DNA of 64,000 nt from Flavobacterium glycines (GTDB lineage Bacteria; Bacteroidota; Bacteroidia; Flavobacteriales; Flavobacteriaceae). This document shows positions 19,232-27,939 of this stretch, piece after piece. Within the stretch, counting starts at the first letter, position 1. Every line of letters starts with the position of its first letter. The notes beneath the pieces were generated by a model that saw nothing but the letters and a program-made list of their open reading frames with translations, was not told the DNA's origin and ran no database searches. The DNA lies in contig NZ_FNEO01000007.1 in NCBI RefSeq assembly GCF_900100165.1, forward strand, positions 1 through 64,000. Direction: 5' to 3'. A program made the translations under genes and the position numbers.

Positions 19232-21565
19232 ATGCAACAATATATATCCCAACTCAACGAAGCGCAACGCGCACCAGTACTGCAAAAAGACGGTCCAATG
19301 ATTATTATTGCTGGTGCCGGTTCTGGAAAAACCCGTGTGTTAACTATAAGAATTGCTTATTTGATGCATCAGGGAATTGATGCTTTTAATATTTTGTCGC
19401 TTACATTCACCAATAAGGCGGCTCGTGAGATGAAAAACCGTATTGCTGACATTGTAGGTGCCAGCGAAGCCAAAAATCTTTGGATGGGAACTTTTCACTC
19501 TATCTTTGCTAAGATTTTACGTTCGGAAGCGGATAAATTAGGTTATCCGTCTAATTTTACCATTTATGATTCCCAGGATTCGCTTCGGGCCATTTCGGGA
19601 ATTATCAAAGAAATGCAACTGGACAGGGATATTTATAAACCAAAACAGGTTTTAAGCCGAATTTCGACTTTTAAAAATAGTTTGATTACTGTTAAAGCTT
19701 ATTTTAATGATCCGGAATTACAAGAGGCTGATGCTATGTCCAAGAAACCCCGAATGGGAGAAATCTATCAGGCTTATGTAGACCGTTGTTTCAAGTCGGG
19801 GGCGATGGATTTTGATGATTTATTATTGAAAACTAATGAATTGCTAACCCGTTTTCCTGAGGTTTTAGCCAAATACCAAAACCGTTTCCGTTATATTTTG
19901 GTTGATGAGTACCAGGATACCAATCACTCGCAATATTTAATTGTTCGTGCCTTATCAGATAAATTCCAGAATATTTGCGTGGTGGGAGATGATGCCCAAA
20001 GTATTTATGCGTTTCGTGGGGCTAACATCAATAATATCCTGAATTTCCAAAAGGATTATCAGGGTGTAAATACCTATCGTTTGGAGCAAAATTACCGTTC
20101 GACCCGAAATATTGTTGAAGCCGCTAATACGGTAATGGAGCACAATAAAACCAAACTGGATAAGGTGGTTTGGACTGCCAATGAATTTGGTCCTAAGATA
20201 AAAATACACCGCAGTTTGACAGATGCCGAAGAAGGTCGTTTTGTAGCCAGTACCATTTTTGAACAAAAAATGCAAAACCAAATGACAAACGGACAATTTG
20301 CAATTTTGTATCGAACCAATGCACAATCGCGTGCGATGGAGGATGCTTTGCGAAAAAGAGATATTCCGTATCGAATTTATGGCGGATTGTCTTTTTACCA
20401 AAGAAAAGAAATCAAGGATGTATTATGCTATTTACGATTAGTTCTTAATCCTAAAGATGAAGAGGCTTTAATGCGTGTGATTAATTATCCGGCACGAGGA
20501 ATTGGGGATACTACTATTGAAAAATTAACAGTTGCGGCTAATCATTACAAAAGATCCATATTTGAAGTAATGCAAAATATTGATCGCATCGATTTGAAAT
20601 TGAATTCGGGAACCAAACAGAAATTACAGGATTTTGTAACGATGATTCAAAGTTTTCAGGTCATCAATGAAAATCAGGATGCTTTTTATATCACCGATCA
20701 TGTTTCTAAAAAAACCGGATTAGTTCAGGAATTAAAGAAAGATGCCACTCCTGAAGGAATGGCAAGAATCCAAAATATCGAAGAGTTATTAAACGGTATT
20801 AAAGATTTTACCGAAGGACAAAAAGAAGTAGACGGTGCCCGTGGTTCGCTGGCTGAGTTTATGGAAGATGTGGCTTTGGCAACTGATTTAGATAAAGATA
20901 CTACCGACGAAGATCGTGTGGCCTTGATGACCATTCACCTGGCAAAAGGATTAGAATTTCCTCATGTGTTTATAGTAGGGATGGAAGAAGATTTGTTCCC
21001 ATCTGCTATGAGTATGAGTACCCGTTCTGAATTAGAGGAAGAGCGCAGATTGTTTTATGTTGCTTTGACCAGAGCAGAGCATCAGGCGTATTTGACTTAT
21101 GCGCAGTCGCGTTACCGTTGGGGAAAATTAACCGATAGTGAACCATCTCGTTTTATTGAAGAAATTGACGGTCAATATTTAGAATACCTAACGCCAGCCG
21201 AAACCAATTATCGTTTTAAACCAATGATTGATAAAGATGTTTTTGGGGATGTGGATAAATCTAAATTGCGTTTGGCAAAACCTGTGAGTTCAACACCTCC
21301 AAAACACATAACGGACAACCAGCCTAAACCGGAAGCAGCAATCAGAAAGTTAAAACCGGTTTCGTCTAATGCGCCTTCAGGAGCAGCCAATTTATTCGAT
21401 AATAATTTGACGGCAGGAAATATTGTCATGCACGAACGTTTTGGTCGTGGACAGGTTTTGAATCTGGAAGGTGTTGGAGCTGATAAAAAAGCAGAGATTA
21501 AATTTGAAGTAGGAGGTATCAAAAAGCTTTTGCTACGATTTGCGAAGTTGGATATTATTGGGTAG
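19232..21565 (+). CDS. UvrD/PcrA-type ATP-dependent DNA helicase (SF1A)
   Basis: 3'-5' DNA helicase for repair and replication restart; 777 aa from the ATG. Motif I GAGSGKT lies at 28-34, followed by TFTNKAAREM (Ia), LVDEYQDTN (II), GDDAQSIYAFRGA (III), QNYRS (IV), MTIHLAKGLEFPHVF (V) and LFYVALTRA (VI). The C-terminal Tudor-like segment resembles PcrA/UvrD. An in-frame TTG 21 bp upstream is rejected because the -7 promoter element overlaps it. Monocistronic. Confidence 0.93.
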   Translation: MQQYISQLNEAQRAPVLQKDGPMIIIAGAGSGKTRVLTIRIAYLMHQGIDAFNILSLTFTNKAAREMKNRIADIVGASEAKNLWMGTFHSIFAKILRSEADKLGYPSNFTIYDSQDSLRAISGIIKEMQLDRDIYKPKQVLSRISTFKNSLITVKAYFNDPELQEADAMSKKPRMGEIYQAYVDRCFKSGAMDFDDLLLKTNELLTRFPEVLAKYQNRFRYILVDEYQDTNHSQYLIVRALSDKFQNICVVGDDAQSIYAFRGANINNILNFQKDYQGVNTYRLEQNYRSTRNIVEAANTVMEHNKTKLDKVVWTANEFGPKIKIHRSLTDAEEGRFVASTIFEQKMQNQMTNGQFAILYRTNAQSRAMEDALRKRDIPYRIYGGLSFYQRKEIKDVLCYLRLVLNPKDEEALMRVINYPARGIGDTTIEKLTVAANHYKRSIFEVMQNIDRIDLKLNSGTKQKLQDFVTMIQSFQVINENQDAFYITDHVSKKTGLVQELKKDATPEGMARIQNIEELLNGIKDFTEGQKEVDGARGSLAEFMEDVALATDLDKDTTDEDRVALMTIHLAKGLEFPHVFIVGMEEDLFPSAMSMSTRSELEEERRLFYVALTRAEHQAYLTYAQSRYRWGKLTDSEPSRFIEEIDGQYLEYLTPAETNYRFKPMIDKDVFGDVDKSKLRLAKPVSSTPPKHITDNQPKPEAAIRKLKPVSSNAPSGAANLFDNNLTAGNIVMHERFGRGQVLNLEGVGADKKAEIKFEVGGIKKLLLRFAKLDIIG

Positions 21566-21666
21566 ACTTGAGACTGAGGTAAACAGAATTTAGAAGGCAG
21601 AAAATACCTAATCGTTTACTAGATTTTCTTAACTTTAGTAATGTTTCTAAGAAATAAAAACACAAA

Positions 21667-22287
21667 ATGGCAGAATTCATTAAAATATACGAAGACAAAC
21701 CTTCTGAAGCAGCAATTGCTAAAGTGGTTAAGGTTCTAAAAGAAGGTGGTTTGGTTATCTATCCTACGGATACCGTCTATGGTTTGGGTTGTGATATTAC
21801 TAATTCCAGAGCTTTAGAACGCATTGCAAAAATTAAGGGAGTAAAGTTGGAAAAAGCTAAATTTTCTTTTATTTGCCATGATTTGAGTAATCTTTCGGAT
21901 TATGTGAAGCAAATTGATACTTCTACTTTTAAAATTTTAAAAAGAGCCTTACCCGGGCCTTATACTTTTATTTTACCTGGAAATAATAATTTGCCAAGAG
22001 AATTTAAAAAGAAAACTACTGTAGGTATTCGTGTGCCTGAAAATAATATTACGTTAGAAATTGTAAGGCAATTGGGAAATCCTATTGTGACCATGTCTAT
22101 TCGAGACGAAGATGATGTGGTGGAATATACCACTGATCCGGAATTGATTTTTGAAAAATGGCAAAATTTAGTTGATATGGTCATTGATGGTGGCTATGGA
22201 GATAATGTGGCTTCAACAATTATCGATTTATCTGGGCATGAGCCGGAAGTAGTTCGTGAAGGAAAAGGAGATTTGGATATTTTATAA
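21667..22287 (+). CDS. L-threonylcarbamoyladenylate synthase (Sua5/YrdC/YciO)
   Basis: Forms threonylcarbamoyl-AMP from threonine, bicarbonate and ATP for the t6A37 tRNA modification. The protein is 206 aa, the YciO/YrdC-only length without the Sua5 C-terminal domain. Motifs: GGLVIYPTDTVYGLGCD near residue 30, KxR-like loop region, LPGPYTFIL and the STIIDLSG end. Whether it is the essential TsaC or the YciO paralogue cannot be decided here. Confidence 0.87.
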   Translation: MAEFIKIYEDKPSEAAIAKVVKVLKEGGLVIYPTDTVYGLGCDITNSRALERIAKIKGVKLEKAKFSFICHDLSNLSDYVKQIDTSTFKILKRALPGPYTFILPGNNNLPREFKKKTTVGIRVPENNITLEIVRQLGNPIVTMSIRDEDDVVEYTTDPELIFEKWQNLVDMVIDGGYGDNVASTIIDLSGHEPEVVREGKGDLDIL

Positions 22288-22351
22288 AGTTAGAAGTTAG
22301 TTGGAGGAAGAAGACTACTGATTTTAGAAATTACAGAAATTAAAAAGCATA

Positions 22352-22384
22352 AAAAAACGTCCTGATTACAGGACGTTTTTTTTA
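22352..22384. terminator. Bidirectional terminator between the TsaC-like and OmpA-like genes
   Basis: A 13-bp perfect stem (22352-22364 with 22369-22381), ATTA loop, with A run and T run on its two sides, between convergent genes. Confidence 0.9.
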
Positions 22385-22403
22385 TAATGAAATCTAAAAC
22401 AGA

Positions 22404-23234
22404 TTATTTTTGTTTTTTCATTTCTTTTTCAACCATATCATAGAATTGGTCAATTTTAGGTAAAACTAAGATACGAGTTCTTCTGTTTTTAGCTCTGTTT
22501 TCAGCAGAAGTGTTTGGTACTAAAGGAACATAAGAACTTCTACCTGCAGCTACTAATTGCTCTGGTTTAACTCCTAATTCGTTAGTTAATACACGGATAA
22601 TAGAAGTAGAACGTTTCACACTTAAATCCCAGTTGTCTAGTAAAACACCGTTTCCAATGTAAGGAACATTGTCAGTATGACCTTCAACCATACATTCAAA
22701 ATCAGGTTTGTCATTAACTACCTTAGCTACTTTAGCTAAAACGCTTTTTGCTCTGTCAGTTACGTTATAACTACCTGTTTTAAACAACATTTTATCAGAA
22801 ATAGAGATAAATACTACTCCTTTTTCAACATTGATTTCGATATCTTCATCGTTTAATCCTACTACGCTTTTTAAACTTGTAACCACAGCAAGGGTAACGC
22901 TGTCTTTTTTGTTAAGAGCGTCTTGCATTCTTGTGATTTTTAAATCTTTTTCTTTGATAGATTCTAAAGCCTTTTCTATGTTTTCAGCCCCTTTTGTTGT
23001 TAAAATGGTCATCTCTTTAGAAGTGTTGATTAATGTTTGATTGTGTTCTTTCAAACCTTCAACTCTGGCAGCTAATCCAGCTTTCTCTTCAAGACATGAA
23101 TTTAATTTAATGGTTGCAGTATTTAATAAATCCTGAGTTTCTTTGTTTTTGGCTTCTAATGCTGCATATTTCTTTTTAGATACACATGATGTCAAAAGAC
23201 CAAGTACCGAAAGGGCGATAACAACTTTTTTCAT
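22404..23234 (-). CDS. OmpA-family peptidoglycan-binding lipoprotein
   Basis: Envelope lipoprotein of 276 aa. The lipobox LLTSC gives C17. The N-terminal half (about 20-130) is a predicted coiled coil rich in Lys/Glu/Leu. The C-terminal half is an OmpA/MotB-like domain with VEGHTDNVPY, NWDLSVKRS and AENRAKNRRTRI, which binds diaminopimelate of peptidoglycan. It likely tethers the outer membrane to the wall. A minus-strand -7 element CAAATTTA lies at 23261-23268. Confidence 0.9.
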   Translation of the reverse strand: MKKVVIALSVLGLLTSCVSKKKYAALEAKNKETQDLLNTATIKLNSCLEEKAGLAARVEGLKEHNQTLINTSKEMTILTTKGAENIEKALESIKEKDLKITRMQDALNKKDSVTLAVVTSLKSVVGLNDEDIEINVEKGVVFISISDKMLFKTGSYNVTDRAKSVLAKVAKVVNDKPDFECMVEGHTDNVPYIGNGVLLDNWDLSVKRSTSIIRVLTNELGVKPEQLVAAGRSSYVPLVPNTSAENRAKNRRTRILVLPKIDQFYDMVEKEMKKQK

Positions 23235-23260
23235 AAATTTTATTAGTTTTTGAGTTTTTA

Positions 23261-23268
23261 CAAATTTA
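23261..23268 (-). promoter_or_regulatory. -7 promoter element of the OmpA-like gene
   Basis: CAAATTTA is the reverse complement of a TAnnTTTG element, 27 bp upstream of the start. Confidence 0.45.
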
Positions 23269-23308
23269 GTTTTTAATGTTTGGAATGTAAATATAAATTA
23301 TTGTTAAA

Positions 23309-24298
23309 TTATTTCGCAAAGACCTTGCCATTATTTGCATAGTAACTAATAACGACGCTTTTAAGGCTATAGTATGATTTCGATTGAAAATCCCCTCTTT
23401 TTTTGTAAGTTTTTGAAAATAAGGAATAAAAAGAAGCATGAGCTTTTAAAATCGCTAAACAATGACTGAATTTTCCTTGTGTTATAAAATGAATTCCGGC
23501 TATTCCATCGAGTATCATTCGAATAAATAAAACCCAATATAAACTCTCTTTCGGTAAATTTTTAACCAACATTAATAATGAATTTCGGAAGTTTAAGAAA
23601 GTTTTTTTTGGATTTCCCTGTTTCAAAGTAGCTCCACCAACATGATATACTACAGAATTTGGATTGTATTTAATTTGGTAACCTTTATTTTTAGCTCTCC
23701 AACACAAATCAATTTCTTCCTGATGCGCAAAAAAATCAGCATCAAAACCTTTTAATTCATGGTAAACTTGGCTTCGGATAAAAAAACAAGCTCCAGAAGC
23801 CCAGCTTATTTCACAGGCATCATTGTATTGTCCGTTATCTTTTTCGATAGTTTCAAAAATGCGCCCACGACAATACGGATAACCATATTTATCAATAAAA
23901 CCACCGGCAGCACCCGCATATTCAAAATAGGCTTTATTTTTAAAATCTAATAACTTAGGTTGGATTATTGCAGTGTTAGCTTCGTTTTCGAAATTTTCTA
24001 AAATAGGGTTAAGCCAGTTTTCAGTCACTTCAATATCTGAATTTACTAAAGCATAGATTTCGGCATCAATATGTTGTAAGGCTTCGTTGTAACCTTTGGC
24101 AAAACCATAATTTCCGTCATTTTTCACAATTTTCACAGTGGGAAAATGGGTTTCTACAAAGGAAATAGAATCGTCAGTGGAAGCATTATCGGCAACATAA
24201 ATCTCAGCTTCAGGAGAATATTGAACGACAGAAGGTAAAAACTGTTCCAGTAATTGAACTCCATTCCAATTGAGGATAACAACGGCTATTTTTTTCAA
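23309..24298 (-). CDS. Family 2 glycosyltransferase (rhamnosyltransferase-like)
   Basis: GT-A-fold glycosyltransferase of 329 aa for surface polysaccharide or glycolipid assembly. Visible: VVILNWNG at the N-terminus, the nucleotide-sugar loop VADNASTDDS (35-44), the metal-binding NSDIEV, GACFFIRS and a downstream FFAHQEEIDLCWR acid-rich motif typical of WbbL-like enzymes. The C-terminal 60 residues are amphipathic and may bind the membrane. Donor and acceptor sugars are unknown. Probably co-transcribed with the HsdR_N-like gene upstream (17-bp gap). Confidence 0.87.
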   Translation of the reverse strand: MKKIAVVILNWNGVQLLEQFLPSVVQYSPEAEIYVADNASTDDSISFVETHFPTVKIVKNDGNYGFAKGYNEALQHIDAEIYALVNSDIEVTENWLNPILENFENEANTAIIQPKLLDFKNKAYFEYAGAAGGFIDKYGYPYCRGRIFETIEKDNGQYNDACEISWASGACFFIRSQVYHELKGFDADFFAHQEEIDLCWRAKNKGYQIKYNPNSVVYHVGGATLKQGNPKKTFLNFRNSLLMLVKNLPKESLYWVLFIRMILDGIAGIHFITQGKFSHCLAILKAHASFYSLFSKTYKKRGDFQSKSYYSLKSVVISYYANNGKVFAK

Positions 24299-24315
24299 AG
24301 TGTCTTTTTGTTTAC

Positions 24316-24759
24316 TTAATTATAATCTGGAAGTGCAGCTAGAAATTGGTATTTTTCATTCTCATAATCCATTTGGCAAAAATAATGATTCAATCCATTG
24401 CTTACCATCAAAAAATTGGATTTCATTGTCATATTATAACGTGCAATTTGGTCAAAAGTTCCTTGTGTAATTTTGACTTCCGGAGCTTTACATTCTACTA
24501 AAATATTGATAGAACCATCAGTGTTAAATACCACAACATCGTATCTTTTTCTTAATCCGTTGACTAATAACACTTTTTCGACGTTGATTAAGGATTTAGG
24601 GTATTGTTTTTCTTCTAATAAAAAGCGAACTACATGTTGACGAACCCATTCTTCAGGTGTAAGAATGATGAATTTTTTCCTGATTTCATCAAAAATAGAC
24701 ACTTTATTTTCGCTATTTTTGAAACGAAAAGTATAAGAAGGGAAATTGAGATTTTGCAT
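24316..24759 (-). CDS. HsdR_N-like (type I restriction R subunit N-terminal domain) protein, standalone
   Basis: A 147-aa single-domain protein with the PD-(D/E)xK nuclease layout: EEWVRQHVVRFL, then RYDVVVF (aspartate) and ILVECKAP (E-x-K). This resembles the HSDR_N_2 domain of type I restriction subunits, but there is no helicase, HsdM or HsdS nearby, so it is not a restriction system. Such short forms are common in Bacteroidota with unknown role. Upstream of the glycosyltransferase on the same strand. Confidence 0.75.
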   Translation of the reverse strand: MQNLNFPSYTFRFKNSENKVSIFDEIRKKFIILTPEEWVRQHVVRFLLEEKQYPKSLINVEKVLLVNGLRKRYDVVVFNTDGSINILVECKAPEVKITQGTFDQIARYNMTMKSNFLMVSNGLNHYFCQMDYENEKYQFLAALPDYN

Positions 24760-24800
24760 GATGCAAAAATATTAAATAAGTTTAAAGATTGCAGTTTTTC

Positions 24801-24839
24801 AAATCTGAAATCTGAAATCTAAAATCTGCATTCTAAAAA
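24801..24839. repeat. Degenerate 7-bp tandem repeat (AAATCTG)n
   Basis: Five consecutive heptamers of the form AAATCTG/AAATCTA/CATTCTA sit directly before the holA start. A similar heptad run occurs at 37871-37906. It probably belongs to a dispersed intergenic repeat family and was not copied with a gene. Confidence 0.55.
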
Positions 24840-24840
24840 A

Positions 24841-25845
24841 ATGGACGAAGTCATAAAAATTGTAAACGATATAAAAGCAGGGAATATCAAGCCTATTTAT
24901 TTTTTGATGGGTGAAGAACCTTATTATATTGATAAATTATCGGATTATATTGAAGAAAATATTTTATCGGAAGACGAAAAAGGATTCAATCAAACGGTGA
25001 TGTATGGCAGGGATGTTTCAGTTGAAGATATTGTTTCGACAGCTAAACGTTATCCAATGATGGCGGAGCGTCAGGTAGTGATTGTAAAAGAAGCGCAGGA
25101 TTTAACCAAAACTATCGATAAATTGGAAACCTATGCCGAAAGTCCTATGCTTTCAACAGTTTTGGTACTTTGTTATAAATATAAAACATTAGATAAAAGA
25201 AAAAAAGTCACTAAGAATATTGCTAAATCCGGGATAATTTTTGAAAGTAAAAAACTGTATGAAAATCAGGTAGGTGATTGGATTAAACGTGTTTTGTCAG
25301 GAAAAAAATATACTATTGAACCTAAGGCTTCGGCCATGTTGGTTGAGTTTTTAGGAACGGATTTGAGTAAAATAAATAATGAGTTAGAAAAGTTACAGAT
25401 TATTTTACCAAAAGGAAGTACTATTTCACCGAAAGACATTGAAGAAAACATCGGTTTTAGTAAGGATTTCAATGTTTTCGAATTACGAAAAGCTATTGGG
25501 GAACGCAATCAGTTAAAAGCTTACACTATTGCTGAGAATTTTGCCAGCAATCCAAAAGAAAATCCAATGGTGGTAACCACAAGTTTGGTTTTTGGTTTTT
25601 TCGTACAATTATTAAAATACCACGGCTTAAAGGATAAAAATCCTAAAAATGTAGCTACGGTTTTAGGCGTGAATCCTTTTTTCTTAAAAGAGTATGATTT
25701 AGCTTTAAAAAATTATCCTATGCGAAAAGTAAGTCAAATTGTGGCTGCTTTACGAGAGATTGATGTTAAAAGTAAAGGTGTAGGAGCTAATGCGTTGTCT
25801 AATGCTGATTTATTAAAAGAAATGCTGTATCATATTTTTAATTAG
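24841..25845 (+). CDS. holA: DNA polymerase III subunit delta
   Basis: Clamp-loader delta subunit that opens the beta sliding clamp; 334 aa (E. coli HolA 343). The N-terminal region IYFLMGEEPYYIDKL and the FVLRKAIG-like block DFNVFELRKAIGERN, followed by the helical collar, are diagnostic. Delta lacks a functional ATP site, as expected. The ATG directly follows an intergenic heptad repeat. Confidence 0.9.
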   Translation: MDEVIKIVNDIKAGNIKPIYFLMGEEPYYIDKLSDYIEENILSEDEKGFNQTVMYGRDVSVEDIVSTAKRYPMMAERQVVIVKEAQDLTKTIDKLETYAESPMLSTVLVLCYKYKTLDKRKKVTKNIAKSGIIFESKKLYENQVGDWIKRVLSGKKYTIEPKASAMLVEFLGTDLSKINNELEKLQIILPKGSTISPKDIEENIGFSKDFNVFELRKAIGERNQLKAYTIAENFASNPKENPMVVTTSLVFGFFVQLLKYHGLKDKNPKNVATVLGVNPFFLKEYDLALKNYPMRKVSQIVAALREIDVKSKGVGANALSNADLLKEMLYHIFN

Positions 25846-25903
25846 CATTATAAATTAACGATATTTGCAGTTCTAAAAACTAAACCAAAATACCACAACA
25901 CTA

Positions 25904-26086
25904 ATGGGAATGAATAAGAATACCATCTTAGGATGGGCTACATTTATAATGATTATAATGGGATTGATATTAATTGCTCTTGGCATCTTTAAATATCGCG
26001 ATGTTTCGGGAATTGGATTTGCAGCTGTAGGAATTGGTTTTTTTGCTATAGCCTGGGTTTTTAGTTCGCTGAAAGGAAGGGTTTAA
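25904..26086 (+). CDS. Small two-TM membrane protein (CAL67264-like family)
   Basis: A 60-aa protein with two hydrophobic helices (about 8-27 and 36-54) separated by the polar turn KYRDVSG. It resembles a small conserved flavobacterial membrane protein family of unknown function. Initiation could also be at the internal ATG two codons downstream. It follows holA by 58 bp. Confidence 0.7.
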   Translation: MGMNKNTILGWATFIMIIMGLILIALGIFKYRDVSGIGFAAVGIGFFAIAWVFSSLKGRV

Positions 26087-26167
26087 AAAAAAATAATTGC
26101 AATAGCAATGTCAATAATCAATTTCAATAGAAAATAGAATAAAAAAATAAACAACAAACTTTATATT

Positions 26168-27862
26168 ATGTCAGACGATAAGAAAGTAATATTCTCAATG
26201 CAAAAATTGAGTAAAACCTATCAGGGAGCAGATAAACCTGTTCTTAAAAACATCTATTTGAGTTTCTTTTACGGAGCTAAAATTGGTATTTTGGGTTTGA
26301 ATGGTTCGGGTAAATCTTCTCTTTTAAAAATTATTGCAGGAGTTGATAAAAACTATCAGGGAGATGTTGTTTTTCAACCGGGTTATACAGTTGGATATTT
26401 AGAGCAGGAACCTATTTTGGACGATTCTAAAACCGTTTTAGAAGTGGTTCAGGAAGGTGTTGCCGAAACAATGGCAGTATTGGAAGAATACAATAAAATC
26501 AATGATTTGTTTGGTCTTGAAGAAAATTATTCTGATCCGGATAAAATGGATAAGTTGATGGAGCGTCAGGCAGCTTTACAGGACAAAATTGATGCTTTAG
26601 GTGCCTGGGAAATCGATACCAAATTAGAAATTGCAATGGATGCGTTGCGTACGCCGGACGGAGATACGCCTATCAAGAACCTTTCGGGAGGAGAGCGCCG
26701 TCGTGTAGCTTTATGCCGTTTGTTGTTGAAACAACCTGATGTATTGTTATTGGATGAGCCTACCAACCACCTGGATGCTGAATCTGTACTTTGGTTGGAA
26801 CAACATTTAGCACAATATTCAGGAACTGTAATTGCCGTTACGCACGATAGATATTTCCTGGATAATGTTGCGGGATGGATTTTGGAATTGGATAGAGGAG
26901 AAGGTATTCCTTGGAAAGGAAATTACTCTTCCTGGTTAGACCAAAAATCAAAACGTTTAGAGCAAGAAGAAAAAACAGCTTCTAAAAGAAGAAAAACTTT
27001 AGAGCGTGAGCTGGACTGGGTACGTCAGGGAGCTAAAGGTCGTCAGACAAAACAAAAAGCACGTTTGCAGAACTATGATAAACTATTGAACGAAGACCAA
27101 AAACAATTGGATGAAAAATTAGAAATTTATATTCCAAATGGACCTCGTTTAGGAACGAATGTAATCGAAGCTAAAAATGTAGCCAAAGCTTTTGGTGAAA
27201 AATTATTGTATGATAATTTGAATTTTACACTTCCTCAGGCTGGAATTGTTGGGGTTATTGGTCCGAATGGTGCTGGTAAATCGACTATTTTCAGAATGAT
27301 TATGGGAGAGCAAGAAACTGACAGTGGAGAATTCTCAGTAGGTGAAACTGTAAAAATTGCTTATGTAGATCAGTCGCATTCGAATATTGATCCTAACAAA
27401 TCTATTTGGGAAAACTTTGCCGATGGTCAGGAATTGATTATGATGGGAGGTCGTCAGGTGAATTCCCGTGCTTATCTAAGTCGTTTTAACTTTGGTGGAG
27501 GTGAACAAAATAAGAAAGTGTCTATGCTTTCTGGTGGAGAGCGTAACCGTTTACATCTGGCAATGACTTTGAAAGAAGAAGGAAACGTATTGTTACTGGA
27601 TGAGCCAACAAATGATTTGGACGTAAATACGCTTCGTGCATTAGAAGAAGGTTTGGAAAATTTTGCAGGATGTGCTGTGGTAATTTCGCACGACAGATGG
27701 TTCTTAGACCGTATTTGTACGCATATCTTAGCTTTTGAAGGAGATTCTGAAGTATATTTCTTCGAAGGAAGTTTTACTGAATATGAAGAGAATAAAAAGA
27801 AACGTCTTGGTGGCGATTTGACTCCAAAACGTTTGAAATACAGAAAATTAATCAGAGGTTAA
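26168..27862 (+). CDS. ettA: Energy-dependent translational throttle protein EttA (ABC-F)
   Basis: Soluble ABC-F ATPase that binds the ribosomal E site and gates elongation according to ATP/ADP. The protein is 564 aa (E. coli 555). Two nucleotide-binding domains show Walker A GLNGSGKSS and GPNGAGKST, signatures LSGGERRR and LSGGERNR, and Walker B DEPTNHLD and DEPTNDLD. The intervening arm has QGAKGRQTKQKARL, typical of EttA. There are no membrane segments. Followed by a terminator shared with the convergent ABC exporter. Confidence 0.93.
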   Translation: MSDDKKVIFSMQKLSKTYQGADKPVLKNIYLSFFYGAKIGILGLNGSGKSSLLKIIAGVDKNYQGDVVFQPGYTVGYLEQEPILDDSKTVLEVVQEGVAETMAVLEEYNKINDLFGLEENYSDPDKMDKLMERQAALQDKIDALGAWEIDTKLEIAMDALRTPDGDTPIKNLSGGERRRVALCRLLLKQPDVLLLDEPTNHLDAESVLWLEQHLAQYSGTVIAVTHDRYFLDNVAGWILELDRGEGIPWKGNYSSWLDQKSKRLEQEEKTASKRRKTLERELDWVRQGAKGRQTKQKARLQNYDKLLNEDQKQLDEKLEIYIPNGPRLGTNVIEAKNVAKAFGEKLLYDNLNFTLPQAGIVGVIGPNGAGKSTIFRMIMGEQETDSGEFSVGETVKIAYVDQSHSNIDPNKSIWENFADGQELIMMGGRQVNSRAYLSRFNFGGGEQNKKVSMLSGGERNRLHLAMTLKEEGNVLLLDEPTNDLDVNTLRALEEGLENFAGCAVVISHDRWFLDRICTHILAFEGDSEVYFFEGSFTEYEENKKKRLGGDLTPKRLKYRKLIRG

Positions 27863-27883
27863 TTCTTTGATTTATAAAAATGT

Positions 27884-27922
27884 AAAAAGGGATGAAACTT
27901 TAAGTTATCATCCCTTTTTTTA
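27884..27922. terminator. Bidirectional terminator between ettA and the ABC exporter
   Basis: A 12-bp perfect stem (27884-27895 with 27908-27919) ending in a T run on the plus strand and in A residues on the other side. Confidence 0.85.
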
Positions 27923-27939
27923 TGATGTTTTCGGATTTG

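Noticed and set aside
24316..24759. Type I restriction-modification system
   Set aside because: Only an HsdR_N-like single domain is present; HsdM, HsdS and the helicase part are absent.
24801..24839. CRISPR-like array
   Set aside because: The units are 7 bp, contiguous and without spacers; no cas genes are in the window.
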